Source of the DNA: Planosporangium flavigriseum
Lineage (GTDB): Bacteria; Actinomycetota; Actinomycetes; Mycobacteriales; Micromonosporaceae
Reading direction: 5' to 3'
DNA length: 64,000 bases
NCBI RefSeq assembly: GCF_011947225.1
Contig: NZ_JAATVW010000012.1
Location: forward strand, 116,944-180,943
Positions 1-9,184 of this stretch are shown piece by piece. The notes beneath the pieces are model-generated. The model saw nothing but the letters and a program-made list of their open reading frames with translations. It searched no databases and was not told the DNA's origin. Both the position numbers and the translations under genes were made by a program. How positions within the stretch are numbered: position 1 is the first letter of the stretch; each line of letters opens with the position of its first letter.

Positions 1-239
1 ACGCCCACTACTCCGGCTCCCGTGGCCTTGGTCACGGCGTCGGGTACGCGTACCCGCACGACGACGCGCGTGGCGTGGTGACCCAGCAGTACCCGCCGGA
101 CGACGTGGTCGGGCGCGACTACTACCGGCCCACGAGCCACGGCGCCGAGCGCGCGCTGGCCGAACGCCTGCCCAGATTGCGCCGCATCGTGCGGGGCGGC
201 GGGGCCGGATCCGCAAGCGACGGCCGCGACACGGGATAG
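1..239 (+). CDS. rarA: Replication-associated recombination protein A (RarA/MgsA), C-terminal fragment
   Basis: Only the last 78 codons are in the window, read from base 3 to the TAG at 237-239. The visible part holds the C-terminal signature of the RarA/MgsA/WRNIP1 AAA+ family: a GYAYPHD block, then QQYPPDD and a [11 protein letters not shown] block (family consensus GYKYPHD, QQYLP, YYxPtxxGxE). RarA family proteins act at stalled replication forks. The tail after the last block is basic and glycine-rich and looks disordered. The gene start and ATPase core lie to the left of the window. It reads in the same direction as the small genes and alaS that follow, an order common in actinobacteria. 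Confidence 0.85.
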   Translation, partial: AHYSGSRGLGHGVGYAYPHDDARGVVTQQYPPDDVVGRDYYRPTSHGAERALAERLPRLRRIVRGGGAGSASDGRDTG

Positions 240-317
240 CCGCGGCGCGCTGTGTCGATGCCAACGGTAGGGTCTTTTCGAAGTTGGCGGATTGTGGAGT
301 GCGCGAGGGAGGAAGTC

Positions 318-779
318 GTGCAGTTGCATGGCTGGGAGATAGCGCTGCTGATCGTGTCTGGTGCGTTCGCGGTGCTGGTCATCGCTCTGATCGTGCCGAT
401 TCTGCGGCTGCGGCACACCGTGGACGCCGCGACCAGGACCCTCCGCGACGTCGCCGACGCCACCGGGCCGATGCTCCGCAACGTCAACGACACCGTCGAG
501 AACGTCAACACCGCCCTGGGCCAGGTGCAGACCTCACTCGACGGCGTCAACGTGCAGCTCGCCCGGCTCGACAACATCACCGGGCACGTGCAGCACGTCA
601 CCGCCAACGTGGCCAACCTGTCGACCGTGGTGGCCGCGGCCGCGGCGAACCCGCTCGTGAAGGTCGCCGCCTTCGGCTACGGCGTACGCAGCGCTGCCGC
701 CAAGCGCCGCCACGCCGACGAGGAGGCCGAGGTGCGCAGCGAGCTCAAGCGGCGTCGCCGGCCGCGTCACTCGGCCTGA
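318..779 (+). CDS. DUF948 family membrane-anchored coiled-coil protein
   Basis: This encodes 153 residues from a GTG start at 318, preceded by a strong purine-rich RBS (GAGGGAGGAAG, 304-314). In-frame codons reach further upstream but lack an RBS. Residues about 7-29 form one hydrophobic membrane segment. Residues about 34-110 are a heptad-like helix rich in V, N, T and D (RDVADATGPMLRNVNDTVENVN style), which is typical of DUF948. The C-terminus is highly basic. The biochemical role of the family is not known. It sits between rarA and alaS with a second small gene 12 bases downstream, so the two are probably co-transcribed. Confidence 0.85.
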   Translation: MQLHGWEIALLIVSGAFAVLVIALIVPILRLRHTVDAATRTLRDVADATGPMLRNVNDTVENVNTALGQVQTSLDGVNVQLARLDNITGHVQHVTANVANLSTVVAAAAANPLVKVAAFGYGVRSAAAKRRHADEEAEVRSELKRRRRPRHSA

Positions 780-791
780 GAAGGGACTGAT

Positions 792-1046
792 ATGCGACGC
801 TTGATGTGGCTTGGCGTAGGTCTCGCGGTCGGAGCGCTGGTGGTCCGGGCGGTGAACAAGAAGGCGCAGGCCTTCACCCCCGCCGGCATCGCCGGCTCGG
901 TTCAGCAATCCGCTGTGGGTCTGCTCGACTCGGTGCGTAGCTTTGTAGAGGACGTCCGCGAGGGCATGGCCGAGCGCGAGGCGGAGATTCACGAGGCGTT
1001 CACGGCGGGCGCCCTGATCGATGAGCACGAAGAAGAAGGAAAGTAG
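792..1046 (+). CDS. Small conserved actinobacterial protein with N-terminal membrane helix (DUF6167-like)
   Basis: 84 residues from an ATG at 792 with an upstream AAGGGA RBS. Residues about 4-21 ([17 protein letters not shown]) form one hydrophobic helix, followed by an amphipathic segment with acidic residues and a charged EHEEEGK tail. It lies 12 bases after the DUF948 gene and 5 bases before alaS. Small proteins of this kind are conserved between rarA and alaS in actinobacteria and are annotated only as domains of unknown function. The family label is from memory of the sequence style and is less certain than the coding call. I see no catalytic motif. Confidence 0.75.
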   Translation: MRRLMWLGVGLAVGALVVRAVNKKAQAFTPAGIAGSVQQSAVGLLDSVRSFVEDVREGMAEREAEIHEAFTAGALIDEHEEEGK

Positions 1047-1051
1047 ATCTG

Positions 1052-3736
1052 ATGAGGACAGCGGAGATCAAGCGGCGGTTCCTGAGCCACTTCGAGGCGA
1101 ACGGCCATGCCGTCGTGCCGAGCGCTCCGCTGCCCGCGATCGACGATCCGAACCTGTTGTTCATCAACGCCGGCATGGTGCAGTTCGTGCCCTACTTCCT
1201 GGGCCAGCGCACGCCGCCGTGGAAGCGGGCGACGAGCGTGCAGAAGTGCATCCGTACCCCGGATATCGACGAGGTCGGCAAGACCAGCCGGCACGGCACG
1301 TTCTTCCAGATGAACGGCAACTTCTCGTTCGGCGACTACTTCAAGGAAGGTGCGATCACCCTCGCCTGGGACCTGATCACGAAGTCCGTCGAGGAGGGTG
1401 GCTTCGGGCTGGACCCGGAGCGCATCTGGGCGACCGTCTACCTCGACGACGACGAGGCGTTCGACATCTGGCACTCCAAGATCGGGCTGCCCGAGGAGCG
1501 CATCGTGCGCCGGGGCAAGGCCGACAACTACTGGTCGATGGGCATCCCCGGCCCGTGCGGCCCGTGCTCGGAGATCTACCTCGACCGCGGCCCTGAGTAC
1601 GGGCGCGAGGGTGGACCCGAGGTCGACGAGGACCGGTACATGGAGTTCTGGAACCTCGTCTTCATGCAGAATGAGCGGGGTCCGGGCGCCGACAAGGAGA
1701 ACTACCCGATCCTGGGTGAGCTGCCGGCCAAGAACATCGACACCGGCATGGGCCTGGAGCGGATGGCGTCGATCCTGCAGGGCGTCGACAACATCTACGA
1801 GATCGACGAGATCCGGCCGATCCTCGACAAGGCCGTCCAGATGACCGGGCGGGAGTACGGGACGCGGTCGGGCCACGTGGCGAGCGAGTCGCACCCCGAC
1901 GACGTCCGCCTGCGGGTCATCGCCGACCACGTCCGCACCTCGCTGATGCTCATCGCCGACGGCGTCACGCCGTCCAACGAGGGCCGCGGCTACGTGCTGC
2001 GCCGCATCATGCGCCGGGCGATCCGGGCCATCCGGCTGCTCGGCTGGCAGGGGCCGGCGCTGCCGGAGCTGCTGCCGGTGGCGCGCGACTGCATGGCGCC
2101 GTCGTACCCCGAGGTGGCCAGCGACTTCGAGCGGATCGCCAGCTACGCGTACGCCGAGGAGGAGGCGTTCCTGTCGACGCTGCGCGCCGGCACGACGATC
2201 CTCGACACGGCGATGGCGGAGACCAAGCTCGCCGGCGGCACCCGGCTGACCGGGGAGCAGGCGTTCCAGCTGCACGACACGTACGGCTTCCCGATCGACC
2301 TCACCCTCGAGATCGCGGCCGAGCAGGGCCTCGCGGTCGACGAGGAGGGCTTCCGGCGGCTGATGAGCGAGCAGCGCCGGCGGGCGAAGGCCGACGCGCA
2401 GGCGCGCAAGACCGGCCACGTCGACCTGTCGGCGTACCGGCAGGTGCTTGAGGCGGGCGGCCCGGTGGAGTTCACCGGGTACGAGGAGACCGCGCGCGAG
2501 TCGCGGCTGCGGGCGCTGCTGTCCGGCACCGGCGAGGGGCTGACCGGCGCCGGGGTGGGGGACACGATCGAGCTGGTGCTCGACGCCACCCCGTTCTACG
2601 CCGAGGGCGGCGGGCAGCAGCCCGACAACGGCATCATCACCGTGGGTGGCGGCAGCATCGAGGTGTTCGACGTCCAGCAGCCGATCCCGGGCCTGATCGT
2701 GCACCGTGGACGCGTCGTCGAGGGCGAGGTCCGCGCGGGTGAGACCGGGTACGCGCAGATCGACGTGCTCCGGCGCAAGGCGATCTCGCGCGCGCACACC
2801 GCGACCCACCTCGTACACACCGCGATGCGCCAGTTCCTGGGCGAGACGGCCACGCAGGCGGGTTCGCTCAACGCCCCGGGTCGGCTGCGGTTCGACTTCA
2901 ACACTCCCGGCGCGGTGCCGGCCGGGGTGCTGCACGACGTCGAGCAGCAGGTCAACGAGGTGCTGATGAACGACCTCGACGTGCGCGCGTTCATCACGTC
3001 CCTGGCGGAGGCGCGCAAGCTCGGCGCGATGGCGCTCTTCGGGGAGAAGTACGGCAACGAGGTTCGGGTCGTCGAGGTCGGCGACTACGCCCGTGAGCTG
3101 TGCGGCGGTACGCACGCGTCCCGCTCCGGCCAGCTGGGCCTGGTCAAGATTCTGAGCGAGTCGTCGATCGGGTCCGGCGTGCGCCGGGTCGAGGCGCTGG
3201 TCGGCATGGACGCGTTCGGCTACCTGGCGCGCGAGCACCTGCTGGTGAGCCGGCTCGCGGAGCTCTACCGGGTGCCGAACGATCAGGTGGCCGACCGGGT
3301 CGAGCAGACCGTGGCGCAGTTGCGCGACGCGGAGAAGGAGCTCGAGAAGCTGCGGGCCCAGCTCGTCCTGGCGAACGTCGGCGCGCTCGTCGCCGACGCG
3401 CGCGACATCGGCGGCGTCGGGTACGTGGGCATCGAGGCGCCGGAGGGCGCGAGCGCGAACGACGTGCGGACGCTCGCCCAGGAGATCCGCGGCCGGATGC
3501 CGGCCGACCGGCCGGGCGTCGTGGCGGTGACCGCGCGCGCCGGCGGCAAGGCGTCCCTGGTGGTGGCGACGAACCCGGCCGCCCGTGACCGGGGTCTGTC
3601 GGCGGCGGCCCTCGTGAAGGGCGCGCTGTCCGGGCGCGGCGGCGGTAGCCCCGAGCTCGCCCAGGGTGGTGGCGTGCCGGCCGGCGACGCGCCGTCGCTG
3701 CTGGCTGCGGTGGAGAAGGCGATTGCTAGTTCGTAG
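1052..3736 (+). CDS. alaS: Alanine--tRNA ligase
   Basis: 894 residues, the usual full length. AlaRS charges tRNA-Ala in the cytoplasm and edits Ser/Gly mischarging. The N-terminal class II catalytic core is present ([19 protein letters not shown] near residue 90, [10 protein letters not shown] near 170, DTGMGLERM near 233). The editing domain has the zinc-type AHTATH motif near residue 580 and [12 protein letters not shown] near 682. A DHHA1-like C-terminal domain follows, rich in A/G and ending near VEKAIASS. The ATG start at 1052 lies just after the upstream stop. A hairpin follows the stop. It reads as the end of the rarA-small genes-alaS run and is normally constitutive. Confidence 0.98.
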   Translation: MRTAEIKRRFLSHFEANGHAVVPSAPLPAIDDPNLLFINAGMVQFVPYFLGQRTPPWKRATSVQKCIRTPDIDEVGKTSRHGTFFQMNGNFSFGDYFKEGAITLAWDLITKSVEEGGFGLDPERIWATVYLDDDEAFDIWHSKIGLPEERIVRRGKADNYWSMGIPGPCGPCSEIYLDRGPEYGREGGPEVDEDRYMEFWNLVFMQNERGPGADKENYPILGELPAKNIDTGMGLERMASILQGVDNIYEIDEIRPILDKAVQMTGREYGTRSGHVASESHPDDVRLRVIADHVRTSLMLIADGVTPSNEGRGYVLRRIMRRAIRAIRLLGWQGPALPELLPVARDCMAPSYPEVASDFERIASYAYAEEEAFLSTLRAGTTILDTAMAETKLAGGTRLTGEQAFQLHDTYGFPIDLTLEIAAEQGLAVDEEGFRRLMSEQRRRAKADAQARKTGHVDLSAYRQVLEAGGPVEFTGYEETARESRLRALLSGTGEGLTGAGVGDTIELVLDATPFYAEGGGQQPDNGIITVGGGSIEVFDVQQPIPGLIVHRGRVVEGEVRAGETGYAQIDVLRRKAISRAHTATHLVHTAMRQFLGETATQAGSLNAPGRLRFDFNTPGAVPAGVLHDVEQQVNEVLMNDLDVRAFITSLAEARKLGAMALFGEKYGNEVRVVEVGDYARELCGGTHASRSGQLGLVKILSESSIGSGVRRVEALVGMDAFGYLAREHLLVSRLAELYRVPNDQVADRVEQTVAQLRDAEKELEKLRAQLVLANVGALVADARDIGGVGYVGIEAPEGASANDVRTLAQEIRGRMPADRPGVVAVTARAGGKASLVVATNPAARDRGLSAAALVKGALSGRGGGSPELAQGGGVPAGDAPSLLAAVEKAIASS

Positions 3737-3744
3737 CGCCGGAG

Positions 3745-3786
3745 CTTGGACGCTTAGACCGGCCATAGACGGGCTGAGCGTCCAAG
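3745..3786. terminator. Hairpin after alaS (member of the GACCGG-loop palindrome family)
   Basis: CTTGGACGCT (3745-3754) pairs perfectly with AGCGTCCAAG (3777-3786) around a 22-nt loop that contains GACCGGCCATAGACGG. There is no U-tract, as is usual for actinobacterial terminators. The same loop core and GTCCAAGATC flank recur at 29391-29446 and 39802-39853. It lies between alaS and ruvX, only 5 bases before the ruvX RBS, so it probably ends alaS transcription or acts on the ruvX leader. Confidence 0.6.
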
Positions 3787-3805
3787 ATCTCGGAGGGAGT
3801 CGGTC

Positions 3806-4252
3806 GTGATCCGTGGCCGGCGTATCGGCGTTGACGTGGGCTCCGTACGGATCGGCGTGGCGGTCTCCGACCCTGACGGAATCCTGGCGACGCCAGTCGC
3901 AACAGTGCCTCGCGATGTCACGAAGCGTGATGAACTTCCGTCTGATTTGGTGGAGATCGCCCGCATTGTGGCTGAATACGAGGCCGTCGAGGTTATCGTC
4001 GGGCTGCCGGTCAACTTGGCCGGCAAGGAAGGTCCGGCAGCCGCTGCCATCAGGCAATACGCGGAAGGTCTGAAGGCGGTGGTCGATCCCGTGCCGGTGG
4101 TGTTCACCGACGAGAGGATGTCCACCGTGACGGCGACGCGTAGGCTGTCCGAGCGAGGCGTACGGGGCAAGCGTCAGCGGGCGGTCGTCGACCAGGCTGC
4201 CGCCACGGAGATCCTGCAGACCTGGCTCGACTCACAGCGGAGGCGAACCTGA
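3806..4252 (+). CDS. ruvX: Holliday junction resolvase-like protein YqgF/RuvX
   Basis: 148 residues from a GTG at 3806 with a GGAGGGA RBS at 3792-3798. The RNase H-like fold carries the expected acidic residues: D10 in IGVDVGSVRIG, E103 in TDERMST and D129 in VDQAAA. YqgF proteins are linked to 16S/pre-rRNA end processing and to Holliday junction cleavage. Which applies here cannot be told from sequence. The stop overlaps the mltG start (TGATG at 4250-4254), so translation is likely coupled. The ruvX-mltG-aroE order is a common actinobacterial arrangement. Confidence 0.95.
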   Translation: MIRGRRIGVDVGSVRIGVAVSDPDGILATPVATVPRDVTKRDELPSDLVEIARIVAEYEAVEVIVGLPVNLAGKEGPAAAAIRQYAEGLKAVVDPVPVVFTDERMSTVTATRRLSERGVRGKRQRAVVDQAAATEILQTWLDSQRRRT

Positions 4253-5448
4253 TGTTGGACGAGCTCGAACTCGCCTTCGAGGAGCATGATCGCGAGCGCG
4301 GGCGGCATCGGCGCTCGGCAATGCGTCGCAGGAAAGAAAGCGACGGGAGCCTACCCAAGCGGCGCAGCCGGAGCCTCCTCGCGCTAGCGCTGACCTTCGT
4401 CCTCCTGGGCGTCCTCGGGGCCGGCGGCTGGTACGGGTACGGCATGGTCAAGAGCTTCTTCGTCGCCCCCGACTACACGGGCGCCGGCGCCGGCCAGGTC
4501 GAGATCCAGGTGCGCAACGGCGAGTCCGCCACCGACATCGCCCAGACCCTCTTCGACGCCGGCGTCGTGAAGAGCGCCGGGGCGTTCGTCGAGGCGGCGA
4601 AGGCCGATCCGCGCGGGGACCAGATCCAGCCGGGCACCTACCAGCTTCGCAAGCAGATGCGGGCCAAGGACGCCCTGGCGCTGCTGCTGGGCAGCGACAG
4701 CAAGCTGGTCACCAAGGTCACGATCCGCGAGGGCCTGACGACCCTCGCCACGTACCAGGAGCTGTCGAAGGCCACCAAGATCCCGGTGGACCAGTTCCAG
4801 GCCGCAGCCCAGGACCCGGTCGCGCTCGGCGTGCCGGACTTCTGGTTCAACCGCTCCGACGGTAAGCCGGCCACCAAGAGCGTCGAAGGATTCCTGTTCC
4901 CCGACACCTACCAGTTCGACCCCGGGGTGACCGCCAAGCAGATCCTCACGAAGATGGTCGCCAACTTCCTGCGGGTCGCTCAGACGAACAGCATCGTGGA
5001 CACCGCCCAGGCCAAGCAGATCTCGCCGCACGAGGCGCTCGTGACCGCCTCGCTGGTGCAGGCCGAGGCGGGCAACGCCGCCGACATGCCGAAGGTGGCG
5101 CGGGTGGTCTACAACCGGCTCAACCACAAGCCGAACGCGATGCCCCTGGAGTTCGACTCGGCCACCAACTACTGGCGCGAACTGCACGGCCAGGAGCGCA
5201 AGCACAACCTGAACAGCGCGGAGCTCAACGACCCGAACAACCCGTATCGCACCTACGGGGTGACCGGGTTGCCGCCGGGGCCGATCAGCAACCCCGGCAA
5301 GGAGGCGCTCCTTGCCGCGCTCAACCCGAGCGCCGGTCCGTGGCTGTACTTCGTGCGCATCGACAAGGCCGGAAACTCGGCGTTCGCCGACAACCTGCCC
5401 GAACACGAGCGCAACATCGCGACGGCACAGAAGAACGGCGCGTACTGA
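4252..5448 (+). CDS. mltG: Endolytic peptidoglycan transglycosylase MltG (YceG-like)
   Basis: 398 residues. A basic cytoplasmic N-terminus (residues 1-40) is followed by one membrane helix (about 41-62) and then an extracytoplasmic region. The YceG domain shows EGFLFPDTYQF, SLVQAEAGNAADMPKVARVVYNRL (the catalytic Glu is near residue 272) and YRTYGVTGLPPGPISNPG. MltG cleaves nascent glycan strands at the membrane and is thought to set glycan length. The ATG overlaps the ruvX stop, and aroE begins 2 bases after this stop, so the three are one transcript. Confidence 0.96.
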   Translation: MLDELELAFEEHDRERGRHRRSAMRRRKESDGSLPKRRSRSLLALALTFVLLGVLGAGGWYGYGMVKSFFVAPDYTGAGAGQVEIQVRNGESATDIAQTLFDAGVVKSAGAFVEAAKADPRGDQIQPGTYQLRKQMRAKDALALLLGSDSKLVTKVTIREGLTTLATYQELSKATKIPVDQFQAAAQDPVALGVPDFWFNRSDGKPATKSVEGFLFPDTYQFDPGVTAKQILTKMVANFLRVAQTNSIVDTAQAKQISPHEALVTASLVQAEAGNAADMPKVARVVYNRLNHKPNAMPLEFDSATNYWRELHGQERKHNLNSAELNDPNNPYRTYGVTGLPPGPISNPGKEALLAALNPSAGPWLYFVRIDKAGNSAFADNLPEHERNIATAQKNGAY

Positions 5449-5449
5449 C

Positions 5450-6262
5450 ATGTCCATGCGCCGCGCCGCCGTGCTCGGCAAGCCGATCGCCCACTCGCTG
5501 TCGCCGGTGATTCACAACGCCGGGTACGCGGCGGCCGGCCTGTCGGCCTGGAGCTACACGGCGATCGAATGTGTCGAGTCCGAACTGGCCGACCTCGTCG
5601 CCGGGCTCGGCCCGGAGTGGGCCGGCCTGTCGCTGACCATGCCACTCAAGGAGGCGGCCCTCACGGTGGCCGAGGCCGTCTCGCCGGTCGCGGCCGCGAT
5701 CGGTGCGGCTAACACCCTGGTACGCGGGGAGCGCGGCTGGCACGCCGACAACACGGACGCGCCGGGAATGGTCGCCGCCCTCGCCCCGGCCGGCGTCACG
5801 GCCGCGGCCGAGGTGGCCGTGCTCGGCGCCGGTGGGACGGCGCGCGCCGCCCTCGCCGCCGCCCGGGACCTGGGTGCGCGGGTCACCGTGTACGCGCGGC
5901 GCCGCGCGGCGATCGCCCGGTTGGAGCCGGTGGCCGAGGCGCTCGGCGTGGAGCTGACCGGGGCCGACTGGGTCGAGGCCGCGAAGTGCGCCGATGCGGA
6001 GGTCGTCATCTCCACGGTGCCCAAGGGTGCCGCTGACGGCCTGGCCGAGGAGGTCAGGTGGCGGCCCGGGTCGGTGTTGTTCGATGCCCTGTACGACCCG
6101 TGGCCGACTCCGCTCGCCGCGGCGGCAGCGGCCGCGGGCTGTCCGGTGGTGTCCGGGCTCGACCTGCTGCTGGCCCAGGCCGTCCTCCAGTTCGAGCGCT
6201 TCACGGGCCGGCCCGCGCCCGTCGAATCGATGCGCGCGGCTCTGATCGCCGCCCGGTCCTGA
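5450..6262 (+). CDS. aroE: Shikimate dehydrogenase
   Basis: 270 residues from ATG 5450, with a second in-frame ATG at 5456. It catalyses NADPH-dependent reduction of 3-dehydroshikimate. The substrate motif KPIAHSLSP is at residues 11-19, catalytic K67 in SLTMPLKEA, and N101-T102-D103 in NTDAPGM. The Rossmann motif GAGGTARAAL and the C-terminal GLDLLLAQA block are also present. It sits with mltG rather than with the aroC-K-B-Q cluster 4 kb downstream, an arrangement seen in many actinobacteria. The following 130 bases separate it from the stress module. Confidence 0.96.
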   Translation: MSMRRAAVLGKPIAHSLSPVIHNAGYAAAGLSAWSYTAIECVESELADLVAGLGPEWAGLSLTMPLKEAALTVAEAVSPVAAAIGAANTLVRGERGWHADNTDAPGMVAALAPAGVTAAAEVAVLGAGGTARAALAAARDLGARVTVYARRRAAIARLEPVAEALGVELTGADWVEAAKCADAEVVISTVPKGAADGLAEEVRWRPGSVLFDALYDPWPTPLAAAAAAAGCPVVSGLDLLLAQAVLQFERFTGRPAPVESMRAALIAARS

Positions 6263-6392
6263 CGTAGCGGAATCGCTGGCCGTCATTTTTGCTGGCCAAA
6301 CGGGTGATAGTGTTTGTCGTCCGAACGGCCGAGTGTTGAGGTTCGCTGCGTCACGTGTGGACAGGGCCGTATGACGTGACCCTGGAGGTTGC

Positions 6393-7256
6393 ATGGCGCT
6401 GAACGCGCAGACCGGTAAGACGTTCGACGCGTTGCTGTCCGCGAACGGTGACCGCCTGGTCGACCGCTGGACCGAGCGGGTGGCCCAAACGCTGCGCGGC
6501 AGGCTGACCGAGACCGAGCTGCGCCGGCAGATTCTCGAGTTGCACTCCGCCTTGCGGGCAGCTGTCGGCGAGGGCACGTTCGACCTGCCCAGCGAGGGCT
6601 CCGCGGAGCTGCGCGCCCTGCTCGGCGAGCTTTCGCGCGAGCGGGCGCGGCGCGGGTTCAGTCCCAGCGAGACGGCGATCAGCGTCTTCGCCCTGAAAGA
6701 CGCGCTCATCGAGGTGTTCGACTTCGGCGACGGCGATGCCGAGGCGCTGCGTGAGCTGATCGCATTCACCCAGGTGATCGACCAGTTGGGCCTCTACACC
6801 TTCGAGACATACGCCCGGGCCCGGGAGGAGTTGATCTCCGGGCAGGGCGAGCAGTTGCTGGAGCTGTCCACCCCGGTGGTCAAGCTGTGGGCGGGCGTCG
6901 TGGCGGTGCCGCTGGTCGGCACGCTCGACTCGGCCCGGGCACAGGTCGTCATGGAGAAGCTGCTGCAGAGCCTGGTCGACACCGAATCGACGTACGCGAT
7001 CATCGACATCACCGGGGTCCCGGCCGTCGACACGCAGGTTGCCCAGCACATCCTCAAGACGGTCGTCGCCGCCCGCCTCATGGGTGCCGAGTGCGTGATC
7101 TCGGGTATCCGGCCGCAGATCGCACAGACCATCGTGGCGCTGGGGATCGAGTTCGGCGACATCACGACCAAGGCGAGCCTGGCCGACGCGCTGGTGCACG
7201 CGATGCGCGCCAACGGCGTCGACATCGTCAGGCGCACCCCTCGCGAGGAGTCCTGA
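6393..7256 (+). CDS. rsbR: RsbR-type stressosome co-antagonist (RsbRD N-terminal domain + STAS)
   Basis: 287 residues from ATG 6393 with a GGAGG RBS. Residues about 10-150 form an all-helical domain of the RsbRD type with the hallmark WTERV near the start. Residues about 160-275 form a STAS domain: TPVVKLWAGVVAVPLVGTLD, IIDITGVPAVDTQVA and SGIRPQIAQTIVALG. The conserved threonines in the last two motifs match the phosphorylation region of Bacillus RsbR proteins. It would build the stressosome scaffold with RsbS and take phosphate from RsbT. It overlaps rsbS by ATGA. The signal sensed by the N-terminal domain is unknown. Confidence 0.92.
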   Translation: MALNAQTGKTFDALLSANGDRLVDRWTERVAQTLRGRLTETELRRQILELHSALRAAVGEGTFDLPSEGSAELRALLGELSRERARRGFSPSETAISVFALKDALIEVFDFGDGDAEALRELIAFTQVIDQLGLYTFETYARAREELISGQGEQLLELSTPVVKLWAGVVAVPLVGTLDSARAQVVMEKLLQSLVDTESTYAIIDITGVPAVDTQVAQHILKTVVAARLMGAECVISGIRPQIAQTIVALGIEFGDITTKASLADALVHAMRANGVDIVRRTPREES

Positions 7257-7669
7257 TGGACCGGGTGCCGATTCTCAAGATCGGCGATGTCCTGCTGGTC
7301 TCCATCCAGGTCGACCTGGAGGACAAGACGGCGATCCAGCTGCAGGAGGACGTCGCCGATCGGATCGTGGCGAGTGGAGCGCACGGTGTGATCATCGACA
7401 TCACCGGGCTCGACATCGTCGATTCGTTCGTGGGGCGCATGCTGTCGAGCATCGCGGCCATCTCGCGGGTCCTCGGCGCCGACACCGTGGTGGTGGGCAT
7501 GCGCCCCGCGGTCGCGATCACCCTCGTCGAGCTGGGGCTGTCGCTGGAGGGGATACAGACCGCGCTGAACGTCGAGCGCGGCATGCGCATCCTGGCGGAG
7601 GCCCGCCAGGGCCCGCGCCTGCACCGGGACGAGCGCGGGTCCACCGCCGAGGCTGCGGCACCGCGGTGA
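7256..7669 (+). CDS. rsbS: RsbS-type STAS stressosome antagonist
   Basis: 137 residues. A single STAS domain has the RsbS hallmark IIDITGLDIVDSFVGRML, in which the DSF serine corresponds to the residue phosphorylated by RsbT. The residues after about 115 are a charged tail of low complexity (QGPRLHRDERGST). ATG at 7256 overlaps the rsbR stop, and the stop overlaps the GTG of rsbT, so the proteins are made together in near-stoichiometric order. Its partners are the adjacent RsbR (core) and RsbT (switch kinase). Confidence 0.92.
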   Translation: MDRVPILKIGDVLLVSIQVDLEDKTAIQLQEDVADRIVASGAHGVIIDITGLDIVDSFVGRMLSSIAAISRVLGADTVVVGMRPAVAITLVELGLSLEGIQTALNVERGMRILAEARQGPRLHRDERGSTAEAAAPR

Positions 7670-8109
7670 CGACCGTCAGCGAGCGCGGTGGCGCGCCGGT
7701 GGAGCGGACCGAGCTGAGGGAGATCCTGCTTATCGCGGCCGACGAGGACGTCGTGCACGTGCGCCAGCTTGTTCGCAAGGCGGCCGTCGCGGCGAAGCTG
7801 TCCCTGGTCGACCAGACGAAGCTGGTCACGGCGGCGAGTGAACTGGCCCGCAACACCCTCGCGTACGGTGGTGGTGGCCAGGTGACCGTGGAGGTCGTCG
7901 ACGACGGGCGGCGGGTGGGCGTACGCGCCGAGTTCGTCGACGAAGGGCCCGGCATCCCCGACATCGGCCGCGCGATGTCGGACGGCTACACCACCGGTGG
8001 TGGCCTCGGGCTGGGGCTGGGCGGAGCGCGCCGACTGGTGGACGAGTTCGAACTCGACACGAAGGTCTCGCTGGGTACCCGCGTCACGGTGACGAAGTGG
8101 GCCCGGTGA
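7666..8109 (+). CDS. rsbT: RsbT-type serine/threonine switch kinase (HATPase_c)
   Basis: 147 residues from GTG 7666, overlapping rsbS. The GHKL ATPase has an N-box (AASELARNTLAYGGGG), a G1-box (EFVDEGPGIPDIGRAM) and a glycine-rich lid (GGLGLGLGGARRLVDEF). RsbT is held by RsbR/RsbS, phosphorylates both under stress and is released to activate a PP2C phosphatase. The two PP2C-type genes just downstream are the natural partners. The stop overlaps the next gene start by GTGA. Confidence 0.92.
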   Translation: MTTVSERGGAPVERTELREILLIAADEDVVHVRQLVRKAAVAAKLSLVDQTKLVTAASELARNTLAYGGGGQVTVEVVDDGRRVGVRAEFVDEGPGIPDIGRAMSDGYTTGGGLGLGLGGARRLVDEFELDTKVSLGTRVTVTKWAR

Positions 8110-9140
8110 GCCTCGCCCTACCCGTCGTGGCGGACGTTGCGTGGTTTCGCGTCGACGACGCGGGCGCCGCGGGGACGGTACGGCGGGCCGCGTCGGCGCT
8201 GGGCGCCCGGCTGGGCCTTTCGGACGAGCGCGTCGGTGAGCTGGCGATCCTTGCTGCCGAACTGGCCAGCAACCTGTACAAGCACGCCGAGGCCGGCCAG
8301 GTGCTGCTGCGGTCGCTGCGGCGCGGCGACGACGCAGGCGTGGGGATCGTCGCGCTGGACGCCGGCCCCGGCATGGCCAACGCCGAGCTGTCCCGGGTCG
8401 ATGGCCATTCCACCACCGGCACCCTGGGCATCGGGCTGGGCGCCATCGGGCGGCTGGCCACGTCGTCGGACCTGTACTCGCTGCCCGGCCGGGGCACCGT
8501 GGTGACCGCCGAGGTCTGGGCGGCGAAGGTACGCGGGGAGACCGCCGCTGTCGACGGGCTGAGCCGGCCGATGAGCGGCGAGTCGGTCAGCGGTGACGCC
8601 TGGTCGACCCGGCTCGTCGAGCGGCTGCAGGTCATGGTCTGTGACGGGCTGGGGCACGGCCCGCTGGCTGCCCATGCGTCCCAGACCGCCGTGACGGCGT
8701 TCCGCGAGGGGCCGGCGGGCGGGCCGGTCGCGGTGGTGGAGCACCTGCACAGCAACCTGGGCCGGACGCGGGGCGGCGCGCTGGCGGTGGCTGAGTTCGA
8801 TCCGGACGCGGGGACGCTGCGCTTCGCCGGGCTGGGCAACATCGCCGGCCACCTGGTACGCCCGGGCGGTGCCGCGCTTGAGCGGACCGGCCTGGTTTCG
8901 CTGCCCGGCATCGCGGGTCACCAGCGGCGGACGGTGCGCGAATTCACGTACCCGGTCGAGCCGGGAGACCTGGTCGTGCTGCACTCCGACGGGGTCACCG
9001 ACAAATGGCGGCTGGGCGAATACCCGGGCCTGGCCATGCACACCCCACTCGCCATCGCGGCCACCCTGCTGCGCGACGCTGGAGTACGCCGCGACGACGC
9101 GACGGTGGTGGTCGTAAGGGTGCCGTCCACGTCGAGGTGA
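8106..9140 (+). CDS. Fusion of RsbT/RsbW-like ATPase and SpoIIE/RsbX-type PP2C phosphatase
   Basis: 344 residues from the overlapping GTG at 8106. Residues about 10-140 form a second HATPase domain (LAILAAELASNLYKHAEAG N-box, DAGPGMA G1-box, TTGTLGIGLGAIGRL lid). Residues about 155-340 form a PP2C_SIG domain (GDAW, CDGLGHGPLAAHAS, LHSDGVTDKW, RDDATVVVVR) with the metal-binding aspartates kept. RsbX in Bacillus dephosphorylates RsbS and RsbR to reset the stressosome. This gene joins such a phosphatase to a kinase-like ATPase in one chain. It is the fourth gene of the overlapping run. Whether the ATPase half is active is not knowable from sequence. Confidence 0.9.
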   Translation: MSLALPVVADVAWFRVDDAGAAGTVRRAASALGARLGLSDERVGELAILAAELASNLYKHAEAGQVLLRSLRRGDDAGVGIVALDAGPGMANAELSRVDGHSTTGTLGIGLGAIGRLATSSDLYSLPGRGTVVTAEVWAAKVRGETAAVDGLSRPMSGESVSGDAWSTRLVERLQVMVCDGLGHGPLAAHASQTAVTAFREGPAGGPVAVVEHLHSNLGRTRGGALAVAEFDPDAGTLRFAGLGNIAGHLVRPGGAALERTGLVSLPGIAGHQRRTVREFTYPVEPGDLVVLHSDGVTDKWRLGEYPGLAMHTPLAIAATLLRDAGVRRDDATVVVVRVPSTSR

Positions 9141-9168
9141 GCCGAGGGGTGACCATCGACCGCCAATC

Positions 9169-9184
9169 TAGGATCATGGGAGGC
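9169..9184 (+). promoter_or_regulatory. Possible internal promoter just before the GAF-PP2C gene
   Basis: TAGGAT at 9169-9174 matches an actinobacterial -10 hexamer and lies 10 bases before ATG 9185. No convincing -35 is seen. A GGGAGG at 9178-9183 is too close to the ATG to act as an ordinary RBS, which fits a very short or absent leader. This is weak evidence by itself but matches the pattern seen at several other genes here. Confidence 0.3.

Noticed and set aside
989..4057. Very long minus-strand open frame opposite alaS
   Set aside because: Composition is that of antisense GC-rich DNA (Arg, Asp, Val, His runs), without any domain; alaS on the plus strand is certain.
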